From contig NZ_CP029210.1 in the NCBI RefSeq assembly GCF_003100395.1, positions 1,116,001-1,180,000 of the forward strand: a stretch of DNA of 64,000 nt, in the 5' to 3' direction. Both the position numbers and the translations under genes were made by a program. The stretch is from Aquabacterium olei (lineage in GTDB: Bacteria; Pseudomonadota; Gammaproteobacteria; Burkholderiales; Burkholderiaceae_C). The notes under the pieces are model-generated. The model saw only the letters and a list, made by a program, of their open reading frames with translations, did not search any database and had not been told where the DNA came from. Positions 9,483-18,351 of this stretch are shown piece by piece (within the stretch, counting starts at the first letter, position 1; every line of letters starts with the position of its first letter).

Positions 9483-10769
9483 ATGAACATCCTTGTCATC
9501 GGTTCGGGCGGCCGCGAGCACGCCCTGGCCTGGAAACTCGCCCAGTCGCCCAAGGCCCAGAAGGTCTATGTGGCACCGGGCAACGGTGGCACGGCGCGCG
9601 ACCCGCGTCTGGTGAACGTGCCCATCACCGACGTCAAGGCGCTGGCCGATTTCGCGCAGACCAACAAGATCGCCGTGACGGTGGTCGGCCCCGAGGCGCC
9701 GCTGGCTGCCGGTGTGGTCGACGAATTCCGTGCGCGCGGCCTGCGCATCTTCGGCCCCACGCAGAAGGCGGCGCAGCTGGAAAGCTCCAAGGCCTTCGCC
9801 AAGGACTTCATGAAGCGCCATGGCATTCCCACGGCCTTCTACGAGACCTTCACCGACGCCGCCGCGGCCCATGCCTACGTCGACGCCAAGGGCGCCCCCA
9901 TCGTCATCAAGGCCGACGGCCTGGCGGCAGGCAAGGGTGTGGTCGTGGCCACGACGCTGCAGGAAGCGCACGAAGCCATCGACTTCATGCTGCTGGACAA
10001 CAAGCTCGGCGTGCAGCACAACGCCGGTGGCGCCCGTGTGGTGATCGAAGAATTCCTGGCCGGTGAAGAAGCCAGCTTCATCATCATGGCGGACGGCAAG
10101 AACGTGGCCGTGATGGCCACCAGCCAGGACCACAAGCGTTTGCTGGACGGCGACGCCGGCCCCAACACCGGTGGCATGGGCGCCTACTCGCCCGCGCCGG
10201 TGGTCACGCCCAACGTGTATGCCAAGGCCATGCAGGAGATCATCAACCCGACCCTGGCCGGCATGGCCAAGGACGGCATTCCCTTCACGGGCTTCCTGTA
10301 CGCCGGCCTGATGATCGACGCGCAGGGCAACCCCAAGACGCTCGAGTTCAACTGCCGCATGGGCGACCCGGAAACCCAGCCCATCATGATGCGGCTGAAG
10401 AGTGATCTGGTCGACGTCATGCTGCACGCGACCGACGGCACGCTCGACCAGGTCGAACTGCAGTGGGACCGCCGCTTTGCACTGGGCGTGGTCGTGGCCG
10501 CAGGCGGCTACCCGCTCGACCCGAAGAAGGGCGACGTGATCACCGGGCTGCCGGCCGATGCCGACGACGCGATGGTCTTCCATGCTGGCACCACCATGGG
10601 CGAAGACGGTCAGGTTCGCACCAGTGGCGGCCGTGTGCTGTGCGTGACGGCGCTGGGCGACTCGGCCAAGCTGGCCCAGCAGCGTGCCTACGACTACATG
10701 CGCGGGCTGGCCTTCGACGGCATGCAGTTCCGCTCCGACATCGGCTGGCGCGCCATCAAGGCCCGCTGA
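9483..10769 (+). CDS. purD: Phosphoribosylamine-glycine ligase (GARS)
   Basis: PurD joins phosphoribosylamine and glycine using ATP, the second step of de novo purine synthesis. The 428-residue sequence has the N-terminal MNILVIGSGGREHALAWKL signature, an ATP-grasp domain (VIKADGLAAGKGVVVA) and the metal-binding motif LEFNCRMGDPETQPIMMRL. Length is as expected. It follows yebC by 10 bases and precedes hemF by 24 bases, so yebC-purD-hemF-nadD may be one transcript. Confidence 0.97.
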   Translation: MNILVIGSGGREHALAWKLAQSPKAQKVYVAPGNGGTARDPRLVNVPITDVKALADFAQTNKIAVTVVGPEAPLAAGVVDEFRARGLRIFGPTQKAAQLESSKAFAKDFMKRHGIPTAFYETFTDAAAAHAYVDAKGAPIVIKADGLAAGKGVVVATTLQEAHEAIDFMLLDNKLGVQHNAGGARVVIEEFLAGEEASFIIMADGKNVAVMATSQDHKRLLDGDAGPNTGGMGAYSPAPVVTPNVYAKAMQEIINPTLAGMAKDGIPFTGFLYAGLMIDAQGNPKTLEFNCRMGDPETQPIMMRLKSDLVDVMLHATDGTLDQVELQWDRRFALGVVVAAGGYPLDPKKGDVITGLPADADDAMVFHAGTTMGEDGQVRTSGGRVLCVTALGDSAKLAQQRAYDYMRGLAFDGMQFRSDIGWRAIKAR

Positions 10770-10793
10770 GTTCCCACGCACCGAGCCCGCACC

Positions 10794-11711
10794 ATGAGCG
10801 ACTTCGACACCGCCGCCGTCCGCCAGTACCTGCTGGACCTGCAGGACCGCATTATTTCGGCCTTCGAGGCCGAAGACGGCAAACCCTTCGTGCGCGACGC
10901 GTGGGTGCGCGGCCCGGAAGAGCGCCTGCAGGGCGATGGCTGCTCGCGCCTGGTGGAAGAGGGCAACGTGCTGGAGCGCGGGGGCTGCAACTTCTCGCAC
11001 GTCAAGGGCCCGAGCCTGCCGCCGTCGGCCACGCAGCACCGGCCCGAACTGGCCGGCTGCCCGTTCGAGGCCATGGGCGTGTCGCTGGTCTTTCACCCGC
11101 GCAACCCCTACGCCCCCACGGTGCACATGAACGTGCGCATGCTGGCTGCCCACAAGGCCGATGGCAGCACCGTGGCCTGGTTCGGCGGCGGCATGGACCT
11201 GACGCCCTACTACGGCCAGGAAGAGGACGCCCGCCACTTCCACCAGGTGTGCAAGGACGCGCTGGCGCCTTTCGGCGATGACAAGTACCCCCGCTTCAAG
11301 ACCTGGTGCGACGAGTACTTCTTCCTGAAGCACCGCAACGAGGCCCGGGGCGTCGGCGGCATCTTCTTCGACGACTTCTCCGAGCTCGGCATGGACGGCG
11401 GCTTCGCCATGATCCGCTCGGTGGGCGATGCCTTCACGGCCGCCTATCTGCCCATTCTGCAGCGTCGCCGCGAGCAGCCTTACGGCGAGCGCGAGCGCGA
11501 CTTCCAGGCCTACCGCCGCGGCCGCTATGTCGAGTTCAACCTCGTGTGGGATCGGGGCACGCTGTTCGGGCTGCAGTCCGGCGGCCGCACGGAAAGCATC
11601 CTGATGTCGATGCCGCCCGTGGTGAAGTGGCGCTACGACTGGCACCCTGAACCCGGCTCGGCCGAGGCGCGCCTGTACACCGACTTCCTGCCCGCGCGCG
11701 ACTGGGTCTGA
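10794..11711 (+). CDS. hemF: Oxygen-dependent coproporphyrinogen III oxidase
   Basis: HemF converts coproporphyrinogen III to protoporphyrinogen IX with O2 during heme synthesis, which implies an aerobic way of life. The 305-residue protein contains the family blocks [25 protein letters not shown] and [13 protein letters not shown], plus [21 protein letters not shown] near the C-terminus. These cover the conserved His and Asp residues of the active site. Its stop is four bases before the nadD start. Confidence 0.97.
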   Translation: MSDFDTAAVRQYLLDLQDRIISAFEAEDGKPFVRDAWVRGPEERLQGDGCSRLVEEGNVLERGGCNFSHVKGPSLPPSATQHRPELAGCPFEAMGVSLVFHPRNPYAPTVHMNVRMLAAHKADGSTVAWFGGGMDLTPYYGQEEDARHFHQVCKDALAPFGDDKYPRFKTWCDEYFFLKHRNEARGVGGIFFDDFSELGMDGGFAMIRSVGDAFTAAYLPILQRRREQPYGERERDFQAYRRGRYVEFNLVWDRGTLFGLQSGGRTESILMSMPPVVKWRYDWHPEPGSAEARLYTDFLPARDWV

Positions 11712-11715
11712 TCGC

Positions 11716-12360
11716 TTGAAACCTGCTGTCCATCCGCCTCGCCGCATCGGTCTGATGGGCGGCAGTTTCGACCCGGTCCACGCGGCGCACGTGGCGCTGG
11801 CCGAACTGGCGCTGGTGCATCTGTCGCTCGACGAGGTCCGCTGGATCCCGGTGGGCCAGGCGTGGCAGAAGGCCCGTCAGCTGGCGCCGGCCGAAGACCG
11901 GCTCGCCATGGTGGCCGCCGCCACGGCGCACGAGCCGCGCTTTGTCGTCGACCGCATCGAGGTCGACCGCGCCGGCCCTTCGTACACGCTCGACACCGTG
12001 CGGGCGCTGCAGGCCCGGGCCGATGCGTCCGGGCAGCCGGTCGAATGGGTGCTGCTGATCGGACAGGACCAGTACACCAACTTGCCGACGTGGCAGGGCT
12101 GGGCCGAGCTGATCGAGCGCGTGACCCTGGCGGTGGCCTGCCGCGGCAGCGAGGCGCTCGTCACGCCCGAGGCCCTGGCGCATCATGCGCATCGCGTGGT
12201 GAGGCTGCCGCTGCAGCCCATGCCGGTGTCGTCCACCGACATTCGCGCCCGTCTGGCCGACGGCGCGCCCCCCGATTCCCTGGTGCCTACCCTGCTGCCA
12301 AGCGGTGTGGCACGCTATATTGCAGATCATCAACTTTACGCCCCTGGCACCCCCCGCTGA
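11716..12360 (+). CDS. nadD: Nicotinate-nucleotide adenylyltransferase
   Basis: NadD adenylylates nicotinate mononucleotide in NAD synthesis. The nucleotidyltransferase motif GGSFDPVHAAH (residues 15-25) and the C-terminal STDIRARL block (ISSTxIR-type) are present in 214 residues, the normal length. A TTG at 11716 is taken as the start: the next ATG (11755) would remove the conserved RRIGL strand just before the GGSFDP loop. It leads into the conserved rsfS-rlmH cluster, with the rsfS ATG directly after its stop. Confidence 0.93.
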   Translation: MKPAVHPPRRIGLMGGSFDPVHAAHVALAELALVHLSLDEVRWIPVGQAWQKARQLAPAEDRLAMVAAATAHEPRFVVDRIEVDRAGPSYTLDTVRALQARADASGQPVEWVLLIGQDQYTNLPTWQGWAELIERVTLAVACRGSEALVTPEALAHHAHRVVRLPLQPMPVSSTDIRARLADGAPPDSLVPTLLPSGVARYIADHQLYAPGTPR

Positions 12361-13200
12361 ATGGACATCCGCAAACTGCAACGCGCCATCGTCGATGGCC
12401 TCGAAGACGTCAAGGCTCAGGACATCGTCGTGTTCAACACCGAACACCTCTCGCCGCTGTTCGAGCGCGTCGTCATCGCCACCGGTTCGTCCAACCGCCA
12501 GACCAAGGCGCTGGCATCCAGCGTGCGCGAGGCCGTGAAAGCCGCAGGCTTCCAGGTCATGCGCACCGAGGGCGAGGACAACAGCGAATGGATCATCGTG
12601 GACTGCGGCGCGGCCGTCGTCCATGTGATGCAACCCGCCATCCGCCAGTACTACCAGCTGGAAGAGATCTGGGGCGAGAAGCCTGTGGCGATCAAGCTCA
12701 AGACGGCCAAGGCCGGCCTGGCCAAGGCCTCCGAGCCGATGGACCTCGACGAGGATGCCCCACCGGTGAAGGCCCGCAAGGTGTCCGGCAAGACCACGGC
12801 GGCCCAGAAGGCGGCCACCAGCCCGGCCCGCAAGGCCGCCGCTGGCAAGACCGTGAAGAAGGCCGAGCCCGAAGCGGAGAAGCCGGCCGCCCGCAAGACC
12901 GTGAAGGCCGTGGCCGAGGCGGCACCGAAGGCCCCGGCGCGCAAGGCGGCTGGCAAGGTGGCGGCGAAGAAGGCACCGACCCGAACGGCCACGAAGCCGG
13001 TCACCAAGACGGCGGCGAAGAAGGCCCCTGCCAAGAAGGCTGCCGTGCAGAAGGTCGTGGTGAACGCCCCGGCCCGCAAGCCGGCCGCCAAGAAGGTGGC
13101 CGCCAAGAAGGCGCCTGCGCGCAAGACCGTGGCCGTGAAGAAGGTTGCGGCCAAGAAGGTGGCGGCCAAGAAGGCCCCCGCCCGCAAGACGGCCCGCTGA
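12361..13200 (+). CDS. rsfS: Ribosomal silencing factor RsfS with long histone-like tail
   Basis: RsfS (YbeB/Iojap) binds ribosomal protein uL14 and blocks subunit joining in starvation. Residues 1 to about 115 are the complete domain: the VVIATGSSNRQTKALA block, WIIVDCGAAVVHVM, and RQYYQLEEIWG. The family usually ends there. This protein continues for about 164 residues almost wholly of Lys, Ala, Pro, Arg and Thr (VAAKKAPARKT-like units), like histone H1 or AlgP/HctB C-termini. The reading frame stays open to a stop at 13200, in the usual position before rlmH, so the tail looks like a genuine extension. The tail's function is unknown; nucleic-acid or ribosome binding is inferred from charge. 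Confidence 0.92.
   Translation: MDIRKLQRAIVDGLEDVKAQDIVVFNTEHLSPLFERVVIATGSSNRQTKALASSVREAVKAAGFQVMRTEGEDNSEWIIVDCGAAVVHVMQPAIRQYYQLEEIWGEKPVAIKLKTAKAGLAKASEPMDLDEDAPPVKARKVSGKTTAAQKAATSPARKAAAGKTVKKAEPEAEKPAARKTVKAVAEAAPKAPARKAAGKVAAKKAPTRTATKPVTKTAAKKAPAKKAAVQKVVVNAPARKPAAKKVAAKKAPARKTVAVKKVAAKKVAAKKAPARKTAR
12760..13197 (+). repeat. Degenerate Lys/Ala-coding repeats in the rsfS tail
   Basis: The DNA here is a low-complexity array of AAG, GCC, GCG and CGC codons that gives imperfect repeats of KKVAAKKAPARKT-type units. The last two, near 13098-13129 and 13159-13190, are nearly identical in bases as well as in protein. Such repeats can expand or contract by slippage or recombination, so tail length may vary among strains. 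Confidence 0.7.
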
Positions 13201-13233
13201 ACGCGGGTGGCTGCTGACCGGTAAGACGCTGTC

Positions 13234-13701
13234 ATGAAGTTCACGGTGGTGACCATCGGGCACCGCCTGCCGGACTGGGCGAACGAGGCGTGCGAGGACT
13301 ACCTCAAGCGTTTCCCGTCCGACTGGAAGGTGGAAGTCCGCGCGCTGAAGGCCGAACCCCGTGAGGGGCGGCCGGTCGCCGCCATCATGCAGGCCGAGGC
13401 GGCCCGCATGGAGGCGGTGCTCGAGCGGGGTGTGCGCCGCGTCATCCTCGATGAACGGGGCAGCCGTCTGACCAGCGTGCAGTTGGCCGAGCGCACCGAG
13501 GCCTGGCTGCACGACGGTCGCGACGTGGCCCTCATCATCGGCGGCGCAGACGGCATCGATCCGTCGCTCAAGCAGTCGGCCGACGAGGCCATCCGCCTGT
13601 CGGACATGACCTTGCCCCATGCGCTCGCGCGCGTGCTGTTGCTCGAACAGCTCTATCGGGCCTGGTCCCTGAGAAACAACCATCCCTACCACCGTGCTTG
13701 A
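13234..13701 (+). CDS. rlmH: 23S rRNA pseudouridine-1915 N3-methyltransferase RlmH
   Basis: RlmH is a SPOUT-fold methyltransferase acting on helix 69 of 23S rRNA in 70S ribosomes. The 155-residue protein has the SAM-binding knot region LIIGGADGIDPSLKQ and the C-terminal family block MTLPHALARVLLLEQLYRAW ending NNHPYHRA. It follows rsfS, the usual order. Its end overlaps the GTG start of the next gene by eight bases. Confidence 0.96.
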   Translation: MKFTVVTIGHRLPDWANEACEDYLKRFPSDWKVEVRALKAEPREGRPVAAIMQAEAARMEAVLERGVRRVILDERGSRLTSVQLAERTEAWLHDGRDVALIIGGADGIDPSLKQSADEAIRLSDMTLPHALARVLLLEQLYRAWSLRNNHPYHRA

Positions 13702-15274
13702 GTTCGTCCGGCGGCGGCCGCTGTGGGCCGCGTGGCTGACCGTGCTGGTCTGGCTGCTGAGCTATGTTGCGGTCAAGCTGGGCAGTGTGGCAGGGCTCGA
13801 CATCGACGGAGCCGAGCAGGTCTATTTTGCCCAGTCTTGGCAACTGGGCTATGGCACGCGCCAGCCCCCGCTCTACACCTGGATGCTGCTGGCACTGCGG
13901 CCCGATGGAGGCAGCTGGCCGGTGGCGCTCGAGGTGGCCCGGTATGCCGTGCTGCTGGCGTGGCTGGGCGGCACCCAGGCCCTGGCTCGTGCATGCGGGG
14001 CGTCGCCGGGACGCCAGGCGCTGGTGGTGGTGGCCCATCTGGGCTTTCTGCTGGCCATGTGGCGCGTGCATGACAGCCTCACGCACACCGTGCTGGCCGC
14101 CGCGCTGACCACCTGGGGCTCGGCGGCCGCCATCAAGGCGCTTCGGCGTCCGGCCTGGTGGCCCGTGGTCGGGCTGCTTGCGGCACTGGCGTGCCTGGCC
14201 AAACTGAACGCCGCGCTGTGGTGCGCCTCGGCGGTGCTGGCCTGGGCCTGGCTGCAGTGGCGCACGCGGGACGAAGCGCCGGCCGCATCGCTCGTGCAGA
14301 CGGGGCTGAAAGCGCCCCGGCCCGGATGGCTCGCCCATCTCGCCTGGCTGGGCCTGGCCTTGCTGCTGTTTGCGGCCTTGCTCGGTCCCTATGCGCAATG
14401 GTGGTGGGTGCAACGCGAGGTGAGCGACTTGCCGCGGCGCGTGCTGCTGCCCAGCGATGCGGTGCCGCCCTGGCAGCCACCGCTGCAACTCGCCCTGGGC
14501 ACGCTGGAATACCTGATGCTGACGCCGGCCTTGCTGGCGGGGGTGGCCTGGTGCTTGCGCTGGCGCCACCGCTTGCCACGCCAGGTGCTGCCCGGCGGTC
14601 TGCGATGGCTGGCCGCGCAGACGCTGGTCGGCCTGCTGGTACTGGCGGGTGTGGTCACCGCCCTGAAGGGGGCGCATTTCACGCCCCGCTGGCTGTGGCC
14701 CGTGCTGCCCGGCGCCACGGTGTGGCTGGTGTTGTGGGCTTGCGAGGTGGCCGAACAGCACGCCCGCCAGACCACCGATCGCCGCTGGCCGCGCCGGCTG
14801 GTGGGCGTGGCGGTCGGGGTGGCGCTGTTGTCGATCGCGGTGTCTGCGCTGCGCTGGTGGGAGCCCGAGCGCACCGCACAGCGCTGCCGCAACTGCTGGA
14901 CCGATCGTCCGGCCGTCGCCTTCTCGCATGCCTTGCACCAGTGGCATGGCGAGCCGCTGCGCGTCATCACGGGCGATGACCACCTAGCCGGCATCCTGTC
15001 TGCTGCCGATGGTCGGGATCTCACCTGGACCGCCGTGTCGCCCGACCTGCCTCCGCCTCAGGGCTTTGCCACCACCCCCTGGACGTGCGTGGCCGCGTGG
15101 GTGGACATGGACGCACCGCAGGATCCGCCGGCGGAGCTGATGGCGCGCACGCGGGGCGCATGGCTCGGCCCGGTTCAGCATCAGACCTGGCCCTTGCGCC
15201 TCGCGCCCCAGCGTCGGCTCTGGCTGCAGTCCGTCATCCTCGACCCCGCCGTCTGCGACCGCGCCCACCCCTGA
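13694..15274 (+). CDS. GT39/ArnT-like membrane glycosyltransferase
   Basis: This 526-residue multi-pass membrane protein resembles the dolichyl-phosphate-mannose/ArnT (GT-C, PMT_2) glycosyltransferases, which use a lipid-linked sugar on the periplasmic side. The first periplasmic loop has an acidic DIDGAEQVYFAQSWQ stretch and then RQPPLYTWML, the two hallmarks of the fold. About nine to ten hydrophobic helices follow, then a C-terminal soluble part with WTDRPAVAFSHALHQW. The GTG start at 13694 overlaps rlmH by eight bases, suggesting translational coupling. Donor and acceptor are unknown. It sits between rlmH and maf, which are often adjacent in relatives. Confidence 0.75.
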   Translation: MLEFVRRRPLWAAWLTVLVWLLSYVAVKLGSVAGLDIDGAEQVYFAQSWQLGYGTRQPPLYTWMLLALRPDGGSWPVALEVARYAVLLAWLGGTQALARACGASPGRQALVVVAHLGFLLAMWRVHDSLTHTVLAAALTTWGSAAAIKALRRPAWWPVVGLLAALACLAKLNAALWCASAVLAWAWLQWRTRDEAPAASLVQTGLKAPRPGWLAHLAWLGLALLLFAALLGPYAQWWWVQREVSDLPRRVLLPSDAVPPWQPPLQLALGTLEYLMLTPALLAGVAWCLRWRHRLPRQVLPGGLRWLAAQTLVGLLVLAGVVTALKGAHFTPRWLWPVLPGATVWLVLWACEVAEQHARQTTDRRWPRRLVGVAVGVALLSIAVSALRWWEPERTAQRCRNCWTDRPAVAFSHALHQWHGEPLRVITGDDHLAGILSAADGRDLTWTAVSPDLPPPQGFATTPWTCVAAWVDMDAPQDPPAELMARTRGAWLGPVQHQTWPLRLAPQRRLWLQSVILDPAVCDRAHP

Positions 15275-15319
15275 CAGGCCCGCCGTGCACCGCGGCGCGC
15301 CCGCGGTTAGCATCGCGCC

Positions 15320-15958
15320 ATGTCTGACGCACTCTCGCACAGCGCTCCGGCGCATCCCTGGCTCTATCTGGCCTCGCAAAGCCCCCGTCGCCGGCAACTG
15401 CTGGACCAGCTGGGCGTGCGCCACGTGCTGCTGTTGCCGGATGCCGATGAAGACGCCGAAGCGCTCGAGCACGAGCGTGAGGACGAGTCGCCCGAGGATT
15501 ACGTGCAGCGCGTGACCCACGCCAAATGGCAGGCCGCACTCGACCGACTGGCGCGTCGACAGGCGCAGGACCCCGCAGCGTGGCCCGCGGCGCCGATCCT
15601 GTGCGCCGACACCACGGTGGCCCTGGGCCCAGCCATCCTCGGCAAGCCCGTCGATGGCGCCGATGCCGCCCGCATGTTGCGCCGGCTGTCCGGCCAGTCA
15701 CACCGCGTGCTGACCGCCGTGGTGGTGGAAGGGGCGCTGCGCCTGTCGACCTCACACGTGCGCTGGCGCGCCCTCGACGATGCCGAAGTCGAGCGGTACG
15801 TGGCCAGCGGTGAACCGATGGGCAAGGCGGGCGCCTATGCCATTCAGGGCCGTTCGGGCGCGTGGACGGAACACATCGACGGCAGCTACAGCGGCATCAT
15901 GGGGCTGCCGTTGTACGAGACCGCCGAGCTGCTCAAGCCGCTCGGCTGGTCGTTCTGA
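15320..15958 (+). CDS. maf: Maf-family nucleoside triphosphate pyrophosphatase
   Basis: Maf proteins hydrolyse non-canonical or excess nucleotides to monophosphates. The N-terminal [18 protein letters not shown] signature, the catalytic acidic block CADTTVALG and the C-terminal [10 protein letters not shown]...[14 protein letters not shown] are intact in 212 residues. The GAYAIQG form groups it with the YhdE (dTTP/UTP pyrophosphatase) branch rather than YceF. In Burkholderiales it commonly precedes rng; here a short NAD(P)-binding gene stands between. Confidence 0.92.
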   Translation: MSDALSHSAPAHPWLYLASQSPRRRQLLDQLGVRHVLLLPDADEDAEALEHEREDESPEDYVQRVTHAKWQAALDRLARRQAQDPAAWPAAPILCADTTVALGPAILGKPVDGADAARMLRRLSGQSHRVLTAVVVEGALRLSTSHVRWRALDDAEVERYVASGEPMGKAGAYAIQGRSGAWTEHIDGSYSGIMGLPLYETAELLKPLGWSF

Positions 15959-15982
15959 TCGCGTTCGTCACCAGAGCCTGCC

Positions 15983-16696
15983 ATGCCCGCTTCCCACCCG
16001 GACCCGCTGGATCGCACCGAGGCCCGGCGTCCCACCGTGCTGCTGGTCGGTGGCACCGGGCTGGTCGGCCATGAATTGCTCTGCCGCCTGCTGGCCGACC
16101 CCGACATCGGCGAGGTGAGGGCGCTGGTGCGCCGACCTGTGTCGGCCGAAGCCTTGCTGAGGATCGCGCCGCAGGCCATGCCGGGCGTGGGCAAGCTGCG
16201 CATCGGGGTGATCGACTTCGAGCGGCTTGCGCAGCACACCGAGTGGTTCGATGCAGACTGGGTGGCCAGCACACTGGGCACCACGATCGCGCAGGCGGGC
16301 TCCCGGCCGGCCTTTCGTCGCGTCGACCTTGATTACCCGCTGGAGGTGATGCAGCTGGCCCGCGCGCAGGGGGCACAGCGCGCGCTGCTGGTGAGCGCCG
16401 TGGGCGCACGGGCCACGTCCCGGGTCTTCTACAACCGCGTCAAGGGTGAACTGGAGGAAGCGGTGCGTGAACTCGGGTTCGAACACGTGTCGGTGGCCCA
16501 GCCCTCGCTGCTGGCGGGCGCGCGGCCCACGTTCCGTCTTGGTGAGCGGGTGGGGCTGGCGCTGGGCTGGCTGATGCCTGCCCCGTACAAACCCGTGGCC
16601 GCCAGCCAGGTGGCGGCGGGCCTCCTGGCCTCGGCCAAGGCCGGTGAGCCGGGGTGGCATGTGCTCACAAACACGGCCCTGCGCGGCATGGGGTAA
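15983..16696 (+). CDS. NAD(P)-binding Rossmann-fold oxidoreductase
   Basis: This 237-residue protein is a short atypical-SDR type oxidoreductase resembling the HTATIP2/NAD-dependent epimerase group. The dinucleotide loop is VLLVGGTGLVGHELL, near residues 16-30. ADWVASTLGTT and ALLVSAVGARATSRVFYNRVKGELEE carry the Ser and the Tyr-x3-Lys-like YNRVK site. No substrate can be assigned. It lies 24 bases after maf and nine bases before rng. Confidence 0.75.
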   Translation: MPASHPDPLDRTEARRPTVLLVGGTGLVGHELLCRLLADPDIGEVRALVRRPVSAEALLRIAPQAMPGVGKLRIGVIDFERLAQHTEWFDADWVASTLGTTIAQAGSRPAFRRVDLDYPLEVMQLARAQGAQRALLVSAVGARATSRVFYNRVKGELEEAVRELGFEHVSVAQPSLLAGARPTFRLGERVGLALGWLMPAPYKPVAASQVAAGLLASAKAGEPGWHVLTNTALRGMG

Positions 16697-16705
16697 ATTG
16701 CCCCC

Positions 16706-18208
16706 ATGCCTGCATCCCAAGACATTCTCATCAACTGGACTCCCCAGGAAACCCGTGTGGCCCTCATCGAAAGCGGGGCCGTGCAGGAACTGCACGTCGA
16801 GCGCACGCTGGAGCGCGGGCTGGTTGGCAACATCTACGCAGGCAAGGTCGTGCGGGTGTTGCCCGGCATGCAGTCGGCCTTCATCGACATCGGCCTGGAG
16901 CGCGCGGCGTTTCTGCACGTGGCCGATCTGCATCGCGAAGACCCGTCGGTGCGGCCTGCTTCGCGTTCGGCCGACGTGCAGACGCCGATCGAAAAGCGCG
17001 TGCACGAGGGGCAGACCCTGATGGTGCAGGTCATCAAGGACCCGATCGGCACCAAGGGCGCGCGGCTGTCGACGCAGATCAGCGTGGCCGGTCGCCTGCT
17101 CGTCTTCCTGCCCCAGGACGACCACCTCGGCATCTCGCAGAAGATCGGCTCGCCGGAACTGCGCGAACAGTTGCGCGAACGGATGACGCAGCTGATCGGC
17201 GCGGCCGATGCCAAGGACGGGCGCAATCGCCCGGGCGGCTTCATCCTGCGCACCAACGCCGAAGATGCCACCGACGACGAGCTGGCGATGGACATCGCCT
17301 ACCTGCGCAAGACCTGGGCCACCATCCGCGAACACGGCTTGAAGGCGCCACCCGGCACGCTGCTCTACCAGGAGCTGAACCTGGCCCAGCGCGTGCTGCG
17401 TGACCTGGTGACGGAGCAGGTCCAGACCATCCGCATCGACTCGCTGATCCAGCACGAAGCGCTGGTGGCCTTCGGCCAGGAGTTCACGCCCAGCGCGGTG
17501 GGCAAGCTCGCGCACTACAAGGGCGAGCGGCCCATCTTCGACCTCTACAACATCGACACCGAGATCGAGCGCGCACTGGCCCGCCGGGTCGACCTGAAGT
17601 CGGGTGGCTACCTCATCATCGACCAGACCGAGGCGCTCACCACCATCGACGTCAACACCGGGGGCTATGTCGGCGCCCGCAATTTCGACGACACGATCTT
17701 CAAGACCAACCTCGAGGCGGCCCAGGCCATTGCCCGCCAGCTGCGCCTGCGCAACCTCGGCGGCATCATCATCATCGACTTCATCGACATGCTGCGCGAG
17801 GACCACCGCGACGCCGTGCTGGCCGAACTTCGCAAGCAGATGGCGCGCGACCGGACCAAGAGCACAGTCAGCGGCTTCTCGCCGCTGGGCCTGGTCGAGA
17901 TGACCCGCAAGCGCACCCGCGAGTCGCTGGCCCACCTGCTGTGCGTGCCGTGCCCGACCTGCGAGGGGCGCGGTCAGGTCAAGACCCCGCGCACCGTCTG
18001 CTACAACATCCTGCGCGAGATCCTGCGCGAGGCGCGCCAGTTCAATCCGCGCGAGTTCCGCGTGGTGGCCAGTGCTGCGGTCGTCGAGATGTTCCTGGAC
18101 GAGGAAAGTGCCCACCTGGCCGGCCTGAGCGATTTCATCGGCAAGCCGGTGTCACTGCAGACCGAACCGTCGATGTCGCCCGAGCAGTACGACATCGTGC
18201 TGCTGTGA
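16706..18208 (+). CDS. rng: Ribonuclease G
   Basis: RNase G is a single-strand endoribonuclease that matures the 5' end of 16S rRNA and degrades some mRNAs. At 500 residues it lacks the long C-terminal scaffold of RNase E. The N-terminal S1 domain (residues about 35-130), the catalytic block TTIDVNTGGYVG, IIIDFIDM with the metal-binding aspartates, and the zinc-link CVPCPTCEGRG are present. The start MPASQDILINWTPQETRVAL is family-typical. Confidence 0.95.
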   Translation: MPASQDILINWTPQETRVALIESGAVQELHVERTLERGLVGNIYAGKVVRVLPGMQSAFIDIGLERAAFLHVADLHREDPSVRPASRSADVQTPIEKRVHEGQTLMVQVIKDPIGTKGARLSTQISVAGRLLVFLPQDDHLGISQKIGSPELREQLRERMTQLIGAADAKDGRNRPGGFILRTNAEDATDDELAMDIAYLRKTWATIREHGLKAPPGTLLYQELNLAQRVLRDLVTEQVQTIRIDSLIQHEALVAFGQEFTPSAVGKLAHYKGERPIFDLYNIDTEIERALARRVDLKSGGYLIIDQTEALTTIDVNTGGYVGARNFDDTIFKTNLEAAQAIARQLRLRNLGGIIIIDFIDMLREDHRDAVLAELRKQMARDRTKSTVSGFSPLGLVEMTRKRTRESLAHLLCVPCPTCEGRGQVKTPRTVCYNILREILREARQFNPREFRVVASAAVVEMFLDEESAHLAGLSDFIGKPVSLQTEPSMSPEQYDIVLL

Positions 18209-18351
18209 CACAGCGGGCGTGAACGGGTGAGGGCGCCCGGCGCTTCACACAGCTTCACGCGGTTCGCCCAGGGTCCGGGCAGGGACGCAGGGAACTTCGC
18301 ACGGTGCGTGCGGCACAATCCAGGGTTCTCACCATTCCCAAAGTCCGACCC

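Noticed and set aside
9345..11747. An 800-codon minus-strand open frame opposite purD and hemF
   Set aside because: It spans two genuine genes on the other strand and looks like a GC-driven shadow.
12760..13197. Repeated units considered as a CRISPR-like array
   Set aside because: The units are imperfect, adjacent without spacers of constant length, and in frame as the RsfS tail.
15968..18115. A 715-codon minus-strand open frame opposite rng
   Set aside because: The plus strand carries RNase G with all catalytic motifs; the minus frame has none.
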